A stretch of 64,000 bases of DNA from Paraglaciecola sp. (GTDB taxonomy: Bacteria > Pseudomonadota > Gammaproteobacteria > Enterobacterales > Alteromonadaceae). Location of the stretch: NCBI GenBank assembly GCA_009993955.1, contig JAACSL010000006.1:62001-126000 (forward strand). Reading direction: 5' to 3'. Of the stretch, positions 46,384-55,336 are shown in pieces. The position numbers and the translations under genes are program-made. Numbering within the stretch: the first letter of the stretch is position 1; every line of letters starts with the position of its first letter. The notes beneath the pieces were generated by a model. It was not told where the DNA came from. It made no database searches and saw only the letters and a program-made list of their open reading frames with translations.

Positions 46384-46593
46384 GTGAGTGTAAACCATAT
46401 GAATCAACGGCAATTAGCCAACCGCTGGGGCGTGAGTGAAGCCTGTCTGGAACGCTGGCGTTCCGAAGGTATCGGCCCTGTTTTTCTAAAACTGCGTGGC
46501 CGGGTGATGTACCGCCTGGAAGACGTCGAAGCCTATGAAGCGTCTTGCCTGCGCAAGAGCACTTCAGAGCGTGTGTCCGGAGGTGCGGCATGA
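46384..46593 (+). CDS. AlpA/excisionase-like small HTH protein, paralogue of 33 kb copy
   Basis: A 69-residue protein nearly identical in its first 45 residues to the one at 33096 (NQRQLANRWGVSEACLERW, RGRVMYRLEDVEAYE). GTG start at 46384 with AAGGAG six bases upstream. First gene of the early phage operon and likely its regulator or an excisionase. Confidence 0.82.
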   Translation: MSVNHMNQRQLANRWGVSEACLERWRSEGIGPVFLKLRGRVMYRLEDVEAYEASCLRKSTSERVSGGAA

Positions 46594-47057
46594 GCCTATC
46601 CCTCGAACACGCTCAGCTGATGAGCATTGGCGATCTGGCTTCGGCCACTGCCGCTGACCTGCAGCAAGTGCAAGCCGAAGCCTCGGAATTGCTGCGCAAA
46701 TCGAAAGCGCTGAAGGACTGGATCGATGGTGCTGTCGCGCTCAAGTACGAGCAGCGAGCACAAGCGATCCGTCTGGAGCAAGGCAAGGACACCGGCAAAG
46801 TGCACTTCATGGATGACGGCATCCGAGTCACTTCTGAGCTTTCCAAACGACCTGAATGGGATCAGCAAAAGCTCGCTGATATCGCCAAGCGAATCGCTGA
46901 GGCGGGCGACGATCCAGCTGAGTTCATTGACGTTGCCTACAAGGTTTCCGAGCGCAAATACACCGCTTGGCCTGAGTCACTGCGCGCCGCTTTCGAGCCG
47001 GCCAGAACTCTGAAAACCGGCAAGCCCACTTTCCATCTTGAAACGGTTAAGGAGTAA
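46590..47057 (+). CDS. Hypothetical phage early protein
   Basis: A 155-residue, mostly helical, charged protein (e.g. ASELLRKSKALKDWIDGAVA, YEQRAQAIRLEQGKDTGKVH). It starts in the overlap ATGA with the HTH gene. No recognised domain. Position ahead of the ATPase and SSB-like genes suggests a part in replication or recombination. Confidence 0.75.
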   Translation: MSLSLEHAQLMSIGDLASATAADLQQVQAEASELLRKSKALKDWIDGAVALKYEQRAQAIRLEQGKDTGKVHFMDDGIRVTSELSKRPEWDQQKLADIAKRIAEAGDDPAEFIDVAYKVSERKYTAWPESLRAAFEPARTLKTGKPTFHLETVKE

Positions 47058-47062
47058 CGACC

Positions 47063-47374
47063 ATGACCATTTTTACCAAAGAAACTGACTTTCTGAACGC
47101 GCTGCGAAAGAGCAGCTATTCCATGGAAAAGCTGCCAGACGAAATCACGATACCAGCTCTGCGTGATGGCGATGAGGCTGAGTGCAAGCCCTTGTTGCTG
47201 GCCACGGTCGATGACGTCGCTTTTGCCCAGCAAGGGCTTAATAAAGAAATGAGCCGGATGGTGGAAAAGATGGATGCTTTGCGCCGCCTGCATGACATGG
47301 CTCGTGGTCTTGGCGCCAAGGGATCTGATTATTCGCTGGAATTTGTCCGTGAGCATGGGGAGGTGAAGCCATGA
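47063..47374 (+). CDS. Hypothetical phage early protein
   Basis: A 103-residue protein, AAGGAG ribosome site upstream, overlapping the ATPase gene by four bases. A helical stretch (LNKEMSRMVEKMDALRRLHD) is visible. No family recognised. Confidence 0.72.
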   Translation: MTIFTKETDFLNALRKSSYSMEKLPDEITIPALRDGDEAECKPLLLATVDDVAFAQQGLNKEMSRMVEKMDALRRLHDMARGLGAKGSDYSLEFVREHGEVKP

Positions 47375-48327
47375 GTTTCCCCATCATCACAGCCGATCAA
47401 CGATTGGCTGAAAAGCGCGGCATCAAAGGCTGCATCCTCGGGCCATCCGGTATCGGTAAGACCAGCTTGCTCTGGTCTGTGGATGCTGACTCCACATTGT
47501 TCTTTGACCTGGAAGCGGGCGACCTGGCCGTCGAAGGCTGGCTTGGCGATGCCATTCGGCCTCGCACCTGGCAGGAGTGTCGTGACTTTGCCGTGTACAT
47601 CGGTGGACCGAATCCGGCCCTGCGCGAAGACCAGCCCTACAGTCAGGCGCACTTTGACGCGGTATGCGCGAAGTTTGGCGATCCCGCCAGCCTCGACAAG
47701 TACGACACGGTGTTTGTCGATTCCATCACCGTTGCCGGCCGCTTGTGTTTGCAGTGGTGCAAAGGTCAGCCGCAGGCATTCAGTGATCGCACCGGAAAAC
47801 CGGATACACGCGGTGCATACGGCCTGCATGGTCAAGAAATGATTGCTTGGCTGACGCACCTTCAGCACACCCGCAACAAAAACATCTGGTTCGTCGGCAT
47901 TCTCGACGAAAAAGTCGATGACTTTAATCGCAAGGTTTTCACGCCGCAGATCGATGGTTCCAAAACCGCGCTTGAGCTGCCCGGCATCGTTGATCAGGTC
48001 ATCACCCTAGCGGAAATCAAAAGCGAGGACGGCGGCAGTTACCGCGCCTTCATCAACCACACGCTCAATCCCTTTGGCTATCCCGCCAAGGACCGCAGTG
48101 GCCGCTTGGATCTGATTGAGGAGCCGCACCTCGGCAAGCTGATGGCAAAGATTCGTGGGCCAGTGAAGCCCGCTGCCGATCGCCTGAGCTTTGGTGGCCC
48201 CGACCACACCACGGTGTTGCACGCCACCAATAACCTGAACAACGAATCCCTAGTTACTGAAGCTCGCTCTTCTGCATCCATGCAGCCGCGAGATACCGAT
48301 CATCCTGATCATAAAGGAGCCAAATAA
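47371..48327 (+). CDS. Phage P-loop ATPase (RecA-like nucleotide-binding protein)
   Basis: A 318-residue protein with Walker A GPSGIGKTS (about 26-34) and a hydrophobic Walker B-like stretch YDTVFVDSITVAG. It belongs to the phage ATP-binding family found beside SSB-like and helicase genes, and may act in annealing or recombination. Overlaps the next gene by one base. Confidence 0.82.
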   Translation: MSFPIITADQRLAEKRGIKGCILGPSGIGKTSLLWSVDADSTLFFDLEAGDLAVEGWLGDAIRPRTWQECRDFAVYIGGPNPALREDQPYSQAHFDAVCAKFGDPASLDKYDTVFVDSITVAGRLCLQWCKGQPQAFSDRTGKPDTRGAYGLHGQEMIAWLTHLQHTRNKNIWFVGILDEKVDDFNRKVFTPQIDGSKTALELPGIVDQVITLAEIKSEDGGSYRAFINHTLNPFGYPAKDRSGRLDLIEEPHLGKLMAKIRGPVKPAADRLSFGGPDHTTVLHATNNLNNESLVTEARSSASMQPRDTDHPDHKGAK

Positions 48328-48911
48328 TGAACACTTGGAATGATTTCAACTCAGCCGACGATCAGAACAGCTTTAACCTGATCCCGAAAGGCACATTAGT
48401 CAAAGTCCGTATGACCATTCGCCCCGGTGGCTATGACGATGCCTCGCAAGGCTGGACCGGTGGTTACGCCACCCAAAGCAACACCACAGGATCGATTTAC
48501 CTCAATTGCGAATTCGTGGTTCTTGATGGCCCTTACGCGAAGCGCAAGATGTGGAGCCTGATTGGTCTGCACAGTCCGAAAGGTCCTGAATGGGCGAACA
48601 TGGGCCGCGCATTTATCAAAGGCATTTTGAATTCGGCTCGAGGACTGCACCCTCAGGACAACACACCCCAGGCACAACAGGCGCGTCGCATTCAGGGCTT
48701 TGCTGATCTGGATGGCATTGAGTTTGTTGCTAAAGTGGACATGGAGAAGGATCAAAACGGCGACGATAAAAACGTCGTCAAGACCGCCATTACCCCGGAC
48801 AGCAAAGACTATGCGGCGGTAATGGGATGCGTCACTTCGCAACCCACCGCACCCGCATCCAAGCCTGCCACTACCGCCGCACCTTCCGGCCGGCCCAGCT
48901 GGGCACAATAA
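48327..48911 (+). CDS. Phage ssDNA-binding-like protein (DUF669-like)
   Basis: A 194-residue protein. Beta-rich body (GTLVKVRMTIRPGGYDD, SIYLNCEFVVLDGPYAKRKM) and a Pro/Ala/Thr-rich C-terminal tail, a layout like phage single-strand-binding proteins. The assignment rests on this and on its place between a RecA-like ATPase and a helicase; no diagnostic motif. Ribosome site AAGGAG just upstream. Confidence 0.65.
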   Translation: MNTWNDFNSADDQNSFNLIPKGTLVKVRMTIRPGGYDDASQGWTGGYATQSNTTGSIYLNCEFVVLDGPYAKRKMWSLIGLHSPKGPEWANMGRAFIKGILNSARGLHPQDNTPQAQQARRIQGFADLDGIEFVAKVDMEKDQNGDDKNVVKTAITPDSKDYAAVMGCVTSQPTAPASKPATTAAPSGRPSWAQ

Positions 48912-48923
48912 GGGGGGCGGCGC

Positions 48924-50597
48924 ATGATATTAAGACCTCGTCAAAAGCTGTTTGTGGAGCGCAGTCTGACTGCGCTTAAACAGCACCAAAATACGCTGGG
49001 AGTGGCGCCTACGGGCGCCGGCAAAACCATCATGCTGTCCGGTGTTACCGGGCAGTGGTTGGCCGGTGAAGATGCCAAGGCCTGCGTGCTGGCCCATCGC
49101 GATGAGCTCACCACTCAGAACGAAGCCAAGTTCCGGCGCGTAAATCCGTCGGTCAGCACTTCTGTATTTGATGCCCAAGCAAAGTCCTGGGATGGTCAGG
49201 CCACCTTTGCCATGGTGCAAACACTGGGCAGAGACAGCAACCTAAAAAACATGCCCACGCTGGATCTGCTGGTGATTGATGAAGCGCACCATGCGGCGGC
49301 GCCAACCTACCGCCGCATTATCGATCATGTTCGAGATCGCAATCCGAAGGTTGCCATTTTCGGCGTAACGGCTACACCCAACCGGGGTGACAAGAAAGGC
49401 CTGCGACCGATATTCAGCAACGTGTCGGATCAAATCACGCTGGCGGAGCTGATTTCGTCAGGCCACTTGGTCCCACCACGTACCTTCGTCATTGATGTGG
49501 GCACACAGGGAGAGCTTTCTCAGGTAAAACGCGCGGCCGACGATTTCGACATGACGGCGGTCGACGCCATCATGAACAAGGCGCCGATCACCGATGCCGT
49601 TATCCGTCACTGGAAAGACAAAGCGCACGATCGCCCCACCGTGGTGTTCTGCTCCACCGTGAATCACGCTCGCAATGTGGCAGAAGCATTCATTGCTGCA
49701 GGATTTTCAGCAGAGCTGATCCACGGCGAGCTGACCACCGCTGAACGGCAGGCGGCGTTGGGACGTTTTCAATCTGGCGAATCCCAGATCATCGTGAATG
49801 TGGCTGTCTTGACTGAAGGCTGGGACTTTCCGCCCACCAGCTGTGTGATTTTGCTTCGACCCAGCTCTTACAAATCCACGCTGATCCAGATGATTGGTCG
49901 AGGATTGCGTACCGTCGATCCGAACGAACATCCCGGTGTCACCAAGAGTGACTGCATTGTGCTGGATTTTGGTACCAGCACCTTGCTGCATGGCTCGCTG
50001 GAGCAGGATGTCAATCTGGATGGCCACGAAGGATTGGGTGAGGCGCCACAAAAGGAATGCCCTGGATGCGGTGCCATGGTGCCGGCGGCAACACGCGAGT
50101 GTTCACTCTGTGGTCACGTATGGGAGCGCACAGAAAGCGAAGGTAAAGTCGATCTCTCCGATTTTATCATGTCGGAAATCGATCTGCTGAAACGCTCATC
50201 GTTTCGTTGGTGTGATCTGTTTGGTGACGACGCGGCGCTGATGGCGACGGGATTCGAAGCCTGGGCAGGCGTATTTTTTCTGGCGGGCCATTGGTACGGC
50301 ATGGGCGGCGGTAAGAAGCAACCGGCGCGTCTGCTTGCCAAAGGCGATCGAACAGTGTGTTTAGCTGCAGCCGACGACTGGCTTAACGAGCATGAGACCG
50401 AAGATGCCGCCAACAAATCGCGTAAGTGGCTCAATCAAACGGTTACTGCACAGCAATTGCGCTATCTACCACCGGCTTATCGCAAAGACTTCGGCTTGAC
50501 CCGCTATCAAGCCTCCTGCCTGTTGGCATTCCAGTTCAACAAACGCGATATCCAGTCACGCATTTTTAACGCAGCAGAACGCAGGGAGGCGGCTTGA
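48924..50597 (+). CDS. DEAD/DEAH-box helicase
   Basis: A 557-residue superfamily 2 helicase: motif I PTGAGKTIML (about 30), II IDEAHH (about 117), motif III GVTATPNRGD, motif V NVAVLTEGWD and VI QMIGRGLRT. A Cys4 zinc finger (CPGCGAM, CSLCGHVW) sits at about 375-392, followed by a C-terminal domain of about 160 residues. Part of the phage replication module; likely unwinds replication or recombination intermediates. Confidence 0.92.
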   Translation: MILRPRQKLFVERSLTALKQHQNTLGVAPTGAGKTIMLSGVTGQWLAGEDAKACVLAHRDELTTQNEAKFRRVNPSVSTSVFDAQAKSWDGQATFAMVQTLGRDSNLKNMPTLDLLVIDEAHHAAAPTYRRIIDHVRDRNPKVAIFGVTATPNRGDKKGLRPIFSNVSDQITLAELISSGHLVPPRTFVIDVGTQGELSQVKRAADDFDMTAVDAIMNKAPITDAVIRHWKDKAHDRPTVVFCSTVNHARNVAEAFIAAGFSAELIHGELTTAERQAALGRFQSGESQIIVNVAVLTEGWDFPPTSCVILLRPSSYKSTLIQMIGRGLRTVDPNEHPGVTKSDCIVLDFGTSTLLHGSLEQDVNLDGHEGLGEAPQKECPGCGAMVPAATRECSLCGHVWERTESEGKVDLSDFIMSEIDLLKRSSFRWCDLFGDDAALMATGFEAWAGVFFLAGHWYGMGGGKKQPARLLAKGDRTVCLAAADDWLNEHETEDAANKSRKWLNQTVTAQQLRYLPPAYRKDFGLTRYQASCLLAFQFNKRDIQSRIFNAAERREAA

Positions 50598-50598
50598 T

Positions 50599-50955
50599 GT
50601 GCACTACCGATGTTTTATATGCCACCGCCCACCGCGAGGCTTTGGCTGGCTGGACCCCGACCGCAAACAAGCACCCGAGCAACGGCGAGCCAGCTACAAG
50701 CGGTTCTGCTCCAAGCTCTGCCAAGACATTCACTATCAATTGCAGCGCAAGGGGGTGGCAATGAGCCGAACCGATCTTGAACAAAAAGCAGCCGAATCTG
50801 TGTTGGGTCCACTGGCGGATTACGTTGTCAGCGTGGGTATGAATAAAGGCTTGGGTGACTACACCAAGGCTGAAATTACCGGTCTGGTCGATGCCGTATT
50901 GAACGCTTATCACGCGACCTTGCAGGAGCTGTACAAAGACGAGGTGCCGTTCTGA
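50599..50955 (+). CDS. DUF6511-like zinc-finger protein
   Basis: A 118-residue protein with GTG start. N-terminal Cys residues CFIC and CSKLCQD with GFGWLDPD between them look like a zinc finger of the DUF6511 family, common in phage replication operons. The C-terminal part (about 55-118) is helical. The frame starts two bases after the helicase stop; overlaps the nuclease gene by one base. Confidence 0.75.
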   Translation: MHYRCFICHRPPRGFGWLDPDRKQAPEQRRASYKRFCSKLCQDIHYQLQRKGVAMSRTDLEQKAAESVLGPLADYVVSVGMNKGLGDYTKAEITGLVDAVLNAYHATLQELYKDEVPF

Positions 50956-51716
50956 TGCTGGACTTCAATCATCAACCCAACCTGTCTGAGCAGATTTGCG
51001 CGCGCATTGATGGCGCCTTGCAGTCGGCTCAGGCTCAACAAACACCACGCAATTATTTGGGTGCATCACGCCTCGGCGTCGCCTGTGATCGAGCCTTGCA
51101 GTTTGAGTATCTGAAAGCGCCAGTGGATGAAGGTCGAGAGTTCTCCGGTCAAACGCTGCGCATCTTCGCAGCTGGGCATGTGTTTGAATCGCTCGCTATC
51201 GACTGGCTGCGCGCAGCGGGATTTGATTTGCACACCGAAACCTTTATCGGTGGGCAATACGGCTTTTCTGCTGTAGATGGCCGTTTGCGTGGTCATGTCG
51301 ATGGCATTTTGGCGGCAGGACCAGACGTGATTACCGCTCAATATCCGGCGCTGTGGGAATGCAAATCGCTGAACAGCAAATCCTGGAAGGATACCGTGAA
51401 GCGAGGGCTGACCTTGTCCAAGCCGATTTATGCGGCACAGGTTGCGCTGTATCAGGCGTACATGGAACCGCAAATTCCCGGCATTGCGAGCAACCCAGCG
51501 CTGTTTACGGCCATCAATAAAGATACCGCCGAAATCTATTTCGAATGGGTGCCGTTTAACGGTGAACTGGCGCAGCGTGCGTCCGATCGAGGCGTGCGTG
51601 TTCTGCAGTCCTGTGATGCCGGTGAACTGCTGCCCAGAGTGAGCCATGACCCAACGCATTACGAGTGCCGGTTCTGTCCTTGGCAGGATCGCTGCTGGCG
51701 GGAGGTGTCACCATGA
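50955..51716 (+). CDS. PD-(D/E)XK nuclease family protein (Cas4/RecB-like)
   Basis: A 253-residue protein. N-terminal Cys in LGVACDRALQ and C-terminal CRFCPWQDRCW resemble the four-Cys Fe-S site of Cas4-type nucleases. The catalytic motif is ALWECKSLN (about 131-138). Probably a 5'-end processing exonuclease of the phage. Stop overlaps the primase start. Confidence 0.87.
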   Translation: MLDFNHQPNLSEQICARIDGALQSAQAQQTPRNYLGASRLGVACDRALQFEYLKAPVDEGREFSGQTLRIFAAGHVFESLAIDWLRAAGFDLHTETFIGGQYGFSAVDGRLRGHVDGILAAGPDVITAQYPALWECKSLNSKSWKDTVKRGLTLSKPIYAAQVALYQAYMEPQIPGIASNPALFTAINKDTAEIYFEWVPFNGELAQRASDRGVRVLQSCDAGELLPRVSHDPTHYECRFCPWQDRCWREVSP

Positions 51717-53907
51717 CCAATGTCGTTTGGCTCGACTTTAACGACGCTCCTGATCAGGAGTTTGCTACCAAACCACGGCTTGAGTCCTCAGAGGTGAAGG
51801 CGCAATTGCTGGCGCGATTGCCCGCCGTATTGCACTACCTGTTTCCCGCAGGCAAACAACGTGGCAAGCAATATGTTGTCGGCTATCTGGATGGCAATGC
51901 CGGCAAGAGTCTGGTGATTGAACTGGATGGTGCGCGTGCGGGCATGTGGATCGACTTTGCCACCGGTGAAGGTGGCGATATTTTGGATGCTTGGGCGCGT
52001 GTCATGCATCTGGATGCGCGGCACGATTTTCCAGCCGTGATGTCATCCGTTGCACAGTGGCTGGGTGTGCCTGACCATATCCCATTGAAAGGCGCCACCA
52101 AAAGTCCTTTACCATCGCACACTAAATCTATTCCGGTGGATGAACTTGGGCCGGCGACAGCCAAGTGGGACTACCGCGATCAACATGGAAAATTGATTGC
52201 CTGCGTTTACCGCTATGACACGCCCAATGGTAAGGAGTTTAGGCCTTGGGATGTGCTGGCCAGGGCAATGCGCGTTCCGGATCCACGCCCTCTGTATAAC
52301 CAGCCTCAGATAGCATCGGCCTCACACATCATTTTGGTGGAAGGTGAAAAAGCAGCGGATGCACTGATCATTGAAGGACTGGTGGCCACCACAGCCATGA
52401 ACGGCGCACAAGCGCCAGTGGGTAAAACGGACTGGTCGCCGCTTAAAGGTAAGCAGGTGTTGATCTGGCCGGATAACGACGAGGCCGGTCAGCAGTATGC
52501 CGGTCGCGCTGCGCAGGCAATTGTTCAAGCCGGTGCCATTACCGTGGCCGTCCTCCATTTACCCGACGACAAACCTGAAAAGTGGGATGCCGCAGATGCA
52601 GTGGCCGAAGGCATGGACGTCTGGGCTATTGTGCGGGATAGCCAGCGCACGACTCTGAAAGACGCACCGGTCATTCCCGTTCACTCGTTGGGTGACTTGC
52701 TGGCGGATACCTCGCCGATGCCAGATGACCTGATTGCGCCCAGGGTACTGACTCCGGGTGGCATGGTCGTTTTCGGTGGCGCACCCAAGGTCGGCAAGAG
52801 TGACTTTCTGTTGTCGTGGTTAGCGCACATGGCCGCCGGCGAACCCTTCTTGGAACTTTCACCCTCCAGACCGCTACGCGTGTTCTATTTGCAGGCAGAA
52901 GTGCAGTACCACTATCTGCGCGAGCGCATTCAGTCGATGGGTTTGCCGGCCACGCTTTGTCACAAAGCCGCGAACAATCTATTGGTCACGCCTCAGTTGC
53001 GGCTGGTACTCAACGATGAGGGTGTCGAGCAAGTGATTGAGGCACTGAGGCTGGCGGCAGCGAACGGAGGTATGGATGTGCTGGTGATTGATCCGATCCG
53101 CAATGTGTTTGATGGCGGTCCGGATGGCAGCAGTGAAAACGACAACAACGCCATGCTGTTTTTCTTGCGTGAGCGCGTTGAGCGTTTGCGCGATGCGGTC
53201 AATCCCGAGGCCGGTATTATCCTCGCGCATCACACCAAGAAGATCAGCAAAAAGCAGGTCGAGGAAGATCCCTTTTTAGCGCTATCCGGTGCGGGCAGTC
53301 TGCGTGGTTATTACACCACCGGCATGCTGCTGTACCGACCAGATGAATCCCGTACCGACCGGGTGCTGGTGTTTGAGCTGCGTAATGGCGCCGGCTTACC
53401 CACCAAGCACGTCGATAAAAGCCAAGGGCGCTGGATTGAGCTGGACCCCAATCACGATCGACTGGTGAATCAGGACTACGCCGCAAAACTGGATGCCGAG
53501 CGTCTGCGCAAACGTGATGTCATTGTGCAAATGCTCTATGACGAGGCTGCGCTGGGACGCGTCTATACCGCCACCAGTTTGCGGAAACCTTCGAAGGACA
53601 CGCTGGCCTCGGCGCCAATCGCACCATCAACGAGCGGATCTCTGTGTTGTCCAGCAAAGGCGACATCAAGGTCTTTCGTAACCCTGAGGACTATGGCCTG
53701 CCCGAACTGACGCGCAGCAAGTACGGCTACTTGTGTGTAGAGGGGATGCTCATCCCCGGGCCTGAAACCGTGGACACGAATACAGGGGAGCTTACGCAGT
53801 CCTGCTACGCCATCAAACCCACTCATTACAAATGCCCGCAAACCGGTGCCGTTCTCCCCGTCGAGAACCCGGATGTGTGGGTTTACCAGGAGGTACCTTC
53901 GGTATGA
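51713..53907 (+). pseudogene. Phage primase-helicase-like protein (Toprim/RepA-type ATPase), frameshifted near the end
   Basis: The intact frame runs 51713-53710. It holds an N-terminal primase-type part (about 1-130), a Toprim-like stretch IILVEGEKAADAL and VLIWPDNDEAG, and a RepA/AAA_25 ATPase (Walker A GGAPKVGKSD near 354, Walker B VLVIDPIRN). After about 53566 the family-like sequence continues in the -1 frame (YRHQFAETFEGHAGL to EVPSV, ending 53907), while the original frame gives an unrelated tail. A one-base loss is likely, because no slippery heptamer is seen. ATPase and Toprim parts remain, so function may be only partly lost. Confidence 0.8.
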
Positions 53908-54650
53908 AAAACACCCCAAAAGCCAGTCTGCAATCTGCCCCAGTTTGCTGCAAACTGCAATCTGTCTGCAAACTGGAATCCAGCAAAAACAACCACTTAG
54001 AGCAGTTTGCAGATTGCAGAACCCAGATTGCAGATACCCCCTGCAATCTACCCACAAACCCAGCAATGACGGGGCTTGCAGGGGTAATTCCAGATTGCAC
54101 GCAGACTCCCTCTCCCTACGGGAGAGGAGAGCCCCAAAGGGTGGCTCTCCATCCCGGGGCGGAGGGTTTGGCAAACACGACCGGTCCAGTGATGCTCTGT
54201 TTGGATCTCGGGACCACCAGCGGCTGGGCTATCCGGACTGCACAAGGACTCGTCATCAGTGGCTCTGCCAGTTTCAAAAACGATCGCTGGCAAGGCGGTG
54301 GTATGCGCTTTGTGAAGTTCACTCAGTTTTTGAACGAGCTGAATCAATCTGCTGGCCCAATCCGTCTGGTCTTTTTCGAGGAAGTTCGTCGCCATTTGGG
54401 CGTCGATGCGGCCCACGCCTACGGTGGCTTCATGGCACACCTGACGGCCTGGTGTGAACAACACGCGATTGCCTATGAGGCGGTACCGGTCGGGACCATC
54501 AAACGGCACGCCACCGGCAAAGGCAATGCCAGTAAGGACATGATGCTGGACGCCGCGCGGCGCCGTGGCCATCAGCCTGTCGACGATAACGAGGCCGATG
54601 CGTTGGCCTTGCTGTACTGGGCGATGGAGCATCGCCAAGGAGGTCTGTGA
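53904..54650 (+). CDS. RuvC-like Holliday junction endonuclease with unusual N-terminal extension
   Basis: A 248-residue protein. The RuvC domain occupies about 97-248: LCLDLGTTSGWA (first Asp), VFFEEVRRHLG (Glu) and DDNEADALALL (last acidic pair). Residues 1-96 are encoded by repeat-rich DNA and look non-conserved (many Cys, Gln). ATG 53904 has AGGAGG ten bases upstream and overlaps the previous frame's stop. An alternative is GTG/ATG at 54189/54192, giving the usual 150-residue RuvC size but with no close ribosome site. Confidence 0.85.
   Translation: MKNTPKASLQSAPVCCKLQSVCKLESSKNNHLEQFADCRTQIADTPCNLPTNPAMTGLAGVIPDCTQTPSPYGRGEPQRVALHPGAEGLANTTGPVMLCLDLGTTSGWAIRTAQGLVISGSASFKNDRWQGGGMRFVKFTQFLNELNQSAGPIRLVFFEEVRRHLGVDAAHAYGGFMAHLTAWCEQHAIAYEAVPVGTIKRHATGKGNASKDMMLDAARRRGHQPVDDNEADALALLYWAMEHRQGGL
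53928..54150. repeat. Dense short-repeat array, possible phage origin or control region
   Basis: CTGCAATCTG or its complement occurs at 53928, 53955, 54010, 54024 (exact), 54041 and 54091 (one mismatch). GCAAACTG or its complement occurs at 53941, 53950, 53968 and 54003. Two strong hairpins follow: CTCTCCC/GGGAGAG at 54110-54126 and GGAGAGCC/GGCTCTCC at 54126-54150. The array lies within the 5' third of the RuvC-like gene. Confidence 0.8.
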
Positions 54651-55036
54651 TGACGCACTGGCAAACCGAACAGGTAGCGGCGCGCTTTGAGGAATGTGTG
54701 GCTACGCTACGCAAGCTTCCCGGCGATCGTTCGTTGGGCTACGTGAGCTACTGGCCCGATATCAAATACGAACCGTGCGAACTGGCTCGGCAAGAGCCGC
54801 AGCCCATTCGGTTGCGCGCCACGCCGGATCAGATCACACGCATGGAGGAAACCCTGACTTGGATAACATGGATCAATCAGGGTGAACGAAATCTGGTGTG
54901 GCTCAGAGCTTACCGGACGCCTTGGCGTGTGATTGCGCGGGAAACCGGCTTCCCCAAAACTTCTGCCCAGCGCTATTGGCATGGGGCGTTACTAAAAATA
55001 GCGGCACGTTTAGAACAGGAGCGTAAGTCTGCGTGA
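54650..55036 (+). CDS. DUF6362-like phage protein
   Basis: A 128-residue protein (MTHWQTEQVAARFEECVATL). The C-terminal half has an HTH-like stretch VIARETGFPKTSAQRYWHGAL, as in phage late-gene or sigma-like regulators. Start overlaps the RuvC stop. A terminator follows about 80 bases downstream. Confidence 0.8.
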   Translation: MTHWQTEQVAARFEECVATLRKLPGDRSLGYVSYWPDIKYEPCELARQEPQPIRLRATPDQITRMEETLTWITWINQGERNLVWLRAYRTPWRVIARETGFPKTSAQRYWHGALLKIAARLEQERKSA

Positions 55037-55114
55037 GAATGCCAAAACCACCGGTGGGACAAAAGCCGCGTTTTGAGCGAGAATACTTGCTAATCTCACG
55101 AGTGAACTGCACAC

Positions 55115-55144
55115 AAGCCACGGCCACCACACCGTGGCTTTTAT
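55115..55144 (+). terminator. Rho-independent terminator of early operon
   Basis: AAGCCACGG and CCGTGGCTT form a nine-base perfect stem with an eight-base loop, followed by TTAT. Ends the early operon after the DUF6362-like gene. Confidence 0.82.
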
Positions 55145-55336
55145 GTTTAGGACGAACGGTATGTCGCGGGTGCATGGATGCACAGGAGCGACTTCATTTC
55201 TGCATCCCCATCCCATGGGTCCTTCCTGGCCGATGAGCAATACGGGGGGCGTGAGCGCGGCATTTCGCTAGCGTCAGGGTGTGAACTCGGGTTCGCAGGG
55301 TTCGCGGTTCGCACACCTATATTTCCAAGGTATCTC
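55145..55336. other. Non-coding gap before the methyltransferase, possible packaging region
   Basis: No gene supported. Contains the palindrome GTGCATGGATGCAC (55170-55183), the stretch GGGTCCTTCCTGG, a G6 run, GCTAGC, and repeated GGTTCGC units near 55290-55315. In lambda-like phages a cos or pac site lies before the terminase genes; here the terminase has been displaced by cargo. Only a possibility. Confidence 0.35.

Noticed and set aside
48396-48908. Minus-strand 170-codon frame opposite the SSB-like gene
   Set aside because: Antisense to an operon gene with good ribosome site and coupling; Cys/Gly-rich composition typical of shadows.
51066-51659. Minus-strand 197-codon frame opposite the PD-(D/E)XK nuclease
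   Set aside because: Antisense shadow; the plus-strand product has clear nuclease motifs.
53540-53600. Programmed -1 frameshift in the primase gene
   Set aside because: No X-XXY-YYZ slippery heptamer or clear downstream pseudoknot visible; a plain indel is simpler.
55033-55236. Plus-strand 67-codon frame after the DUF6362-like gene
   Set aside because: Runs through the terminator hairpin and has no ribosome site or recognisable sequence.
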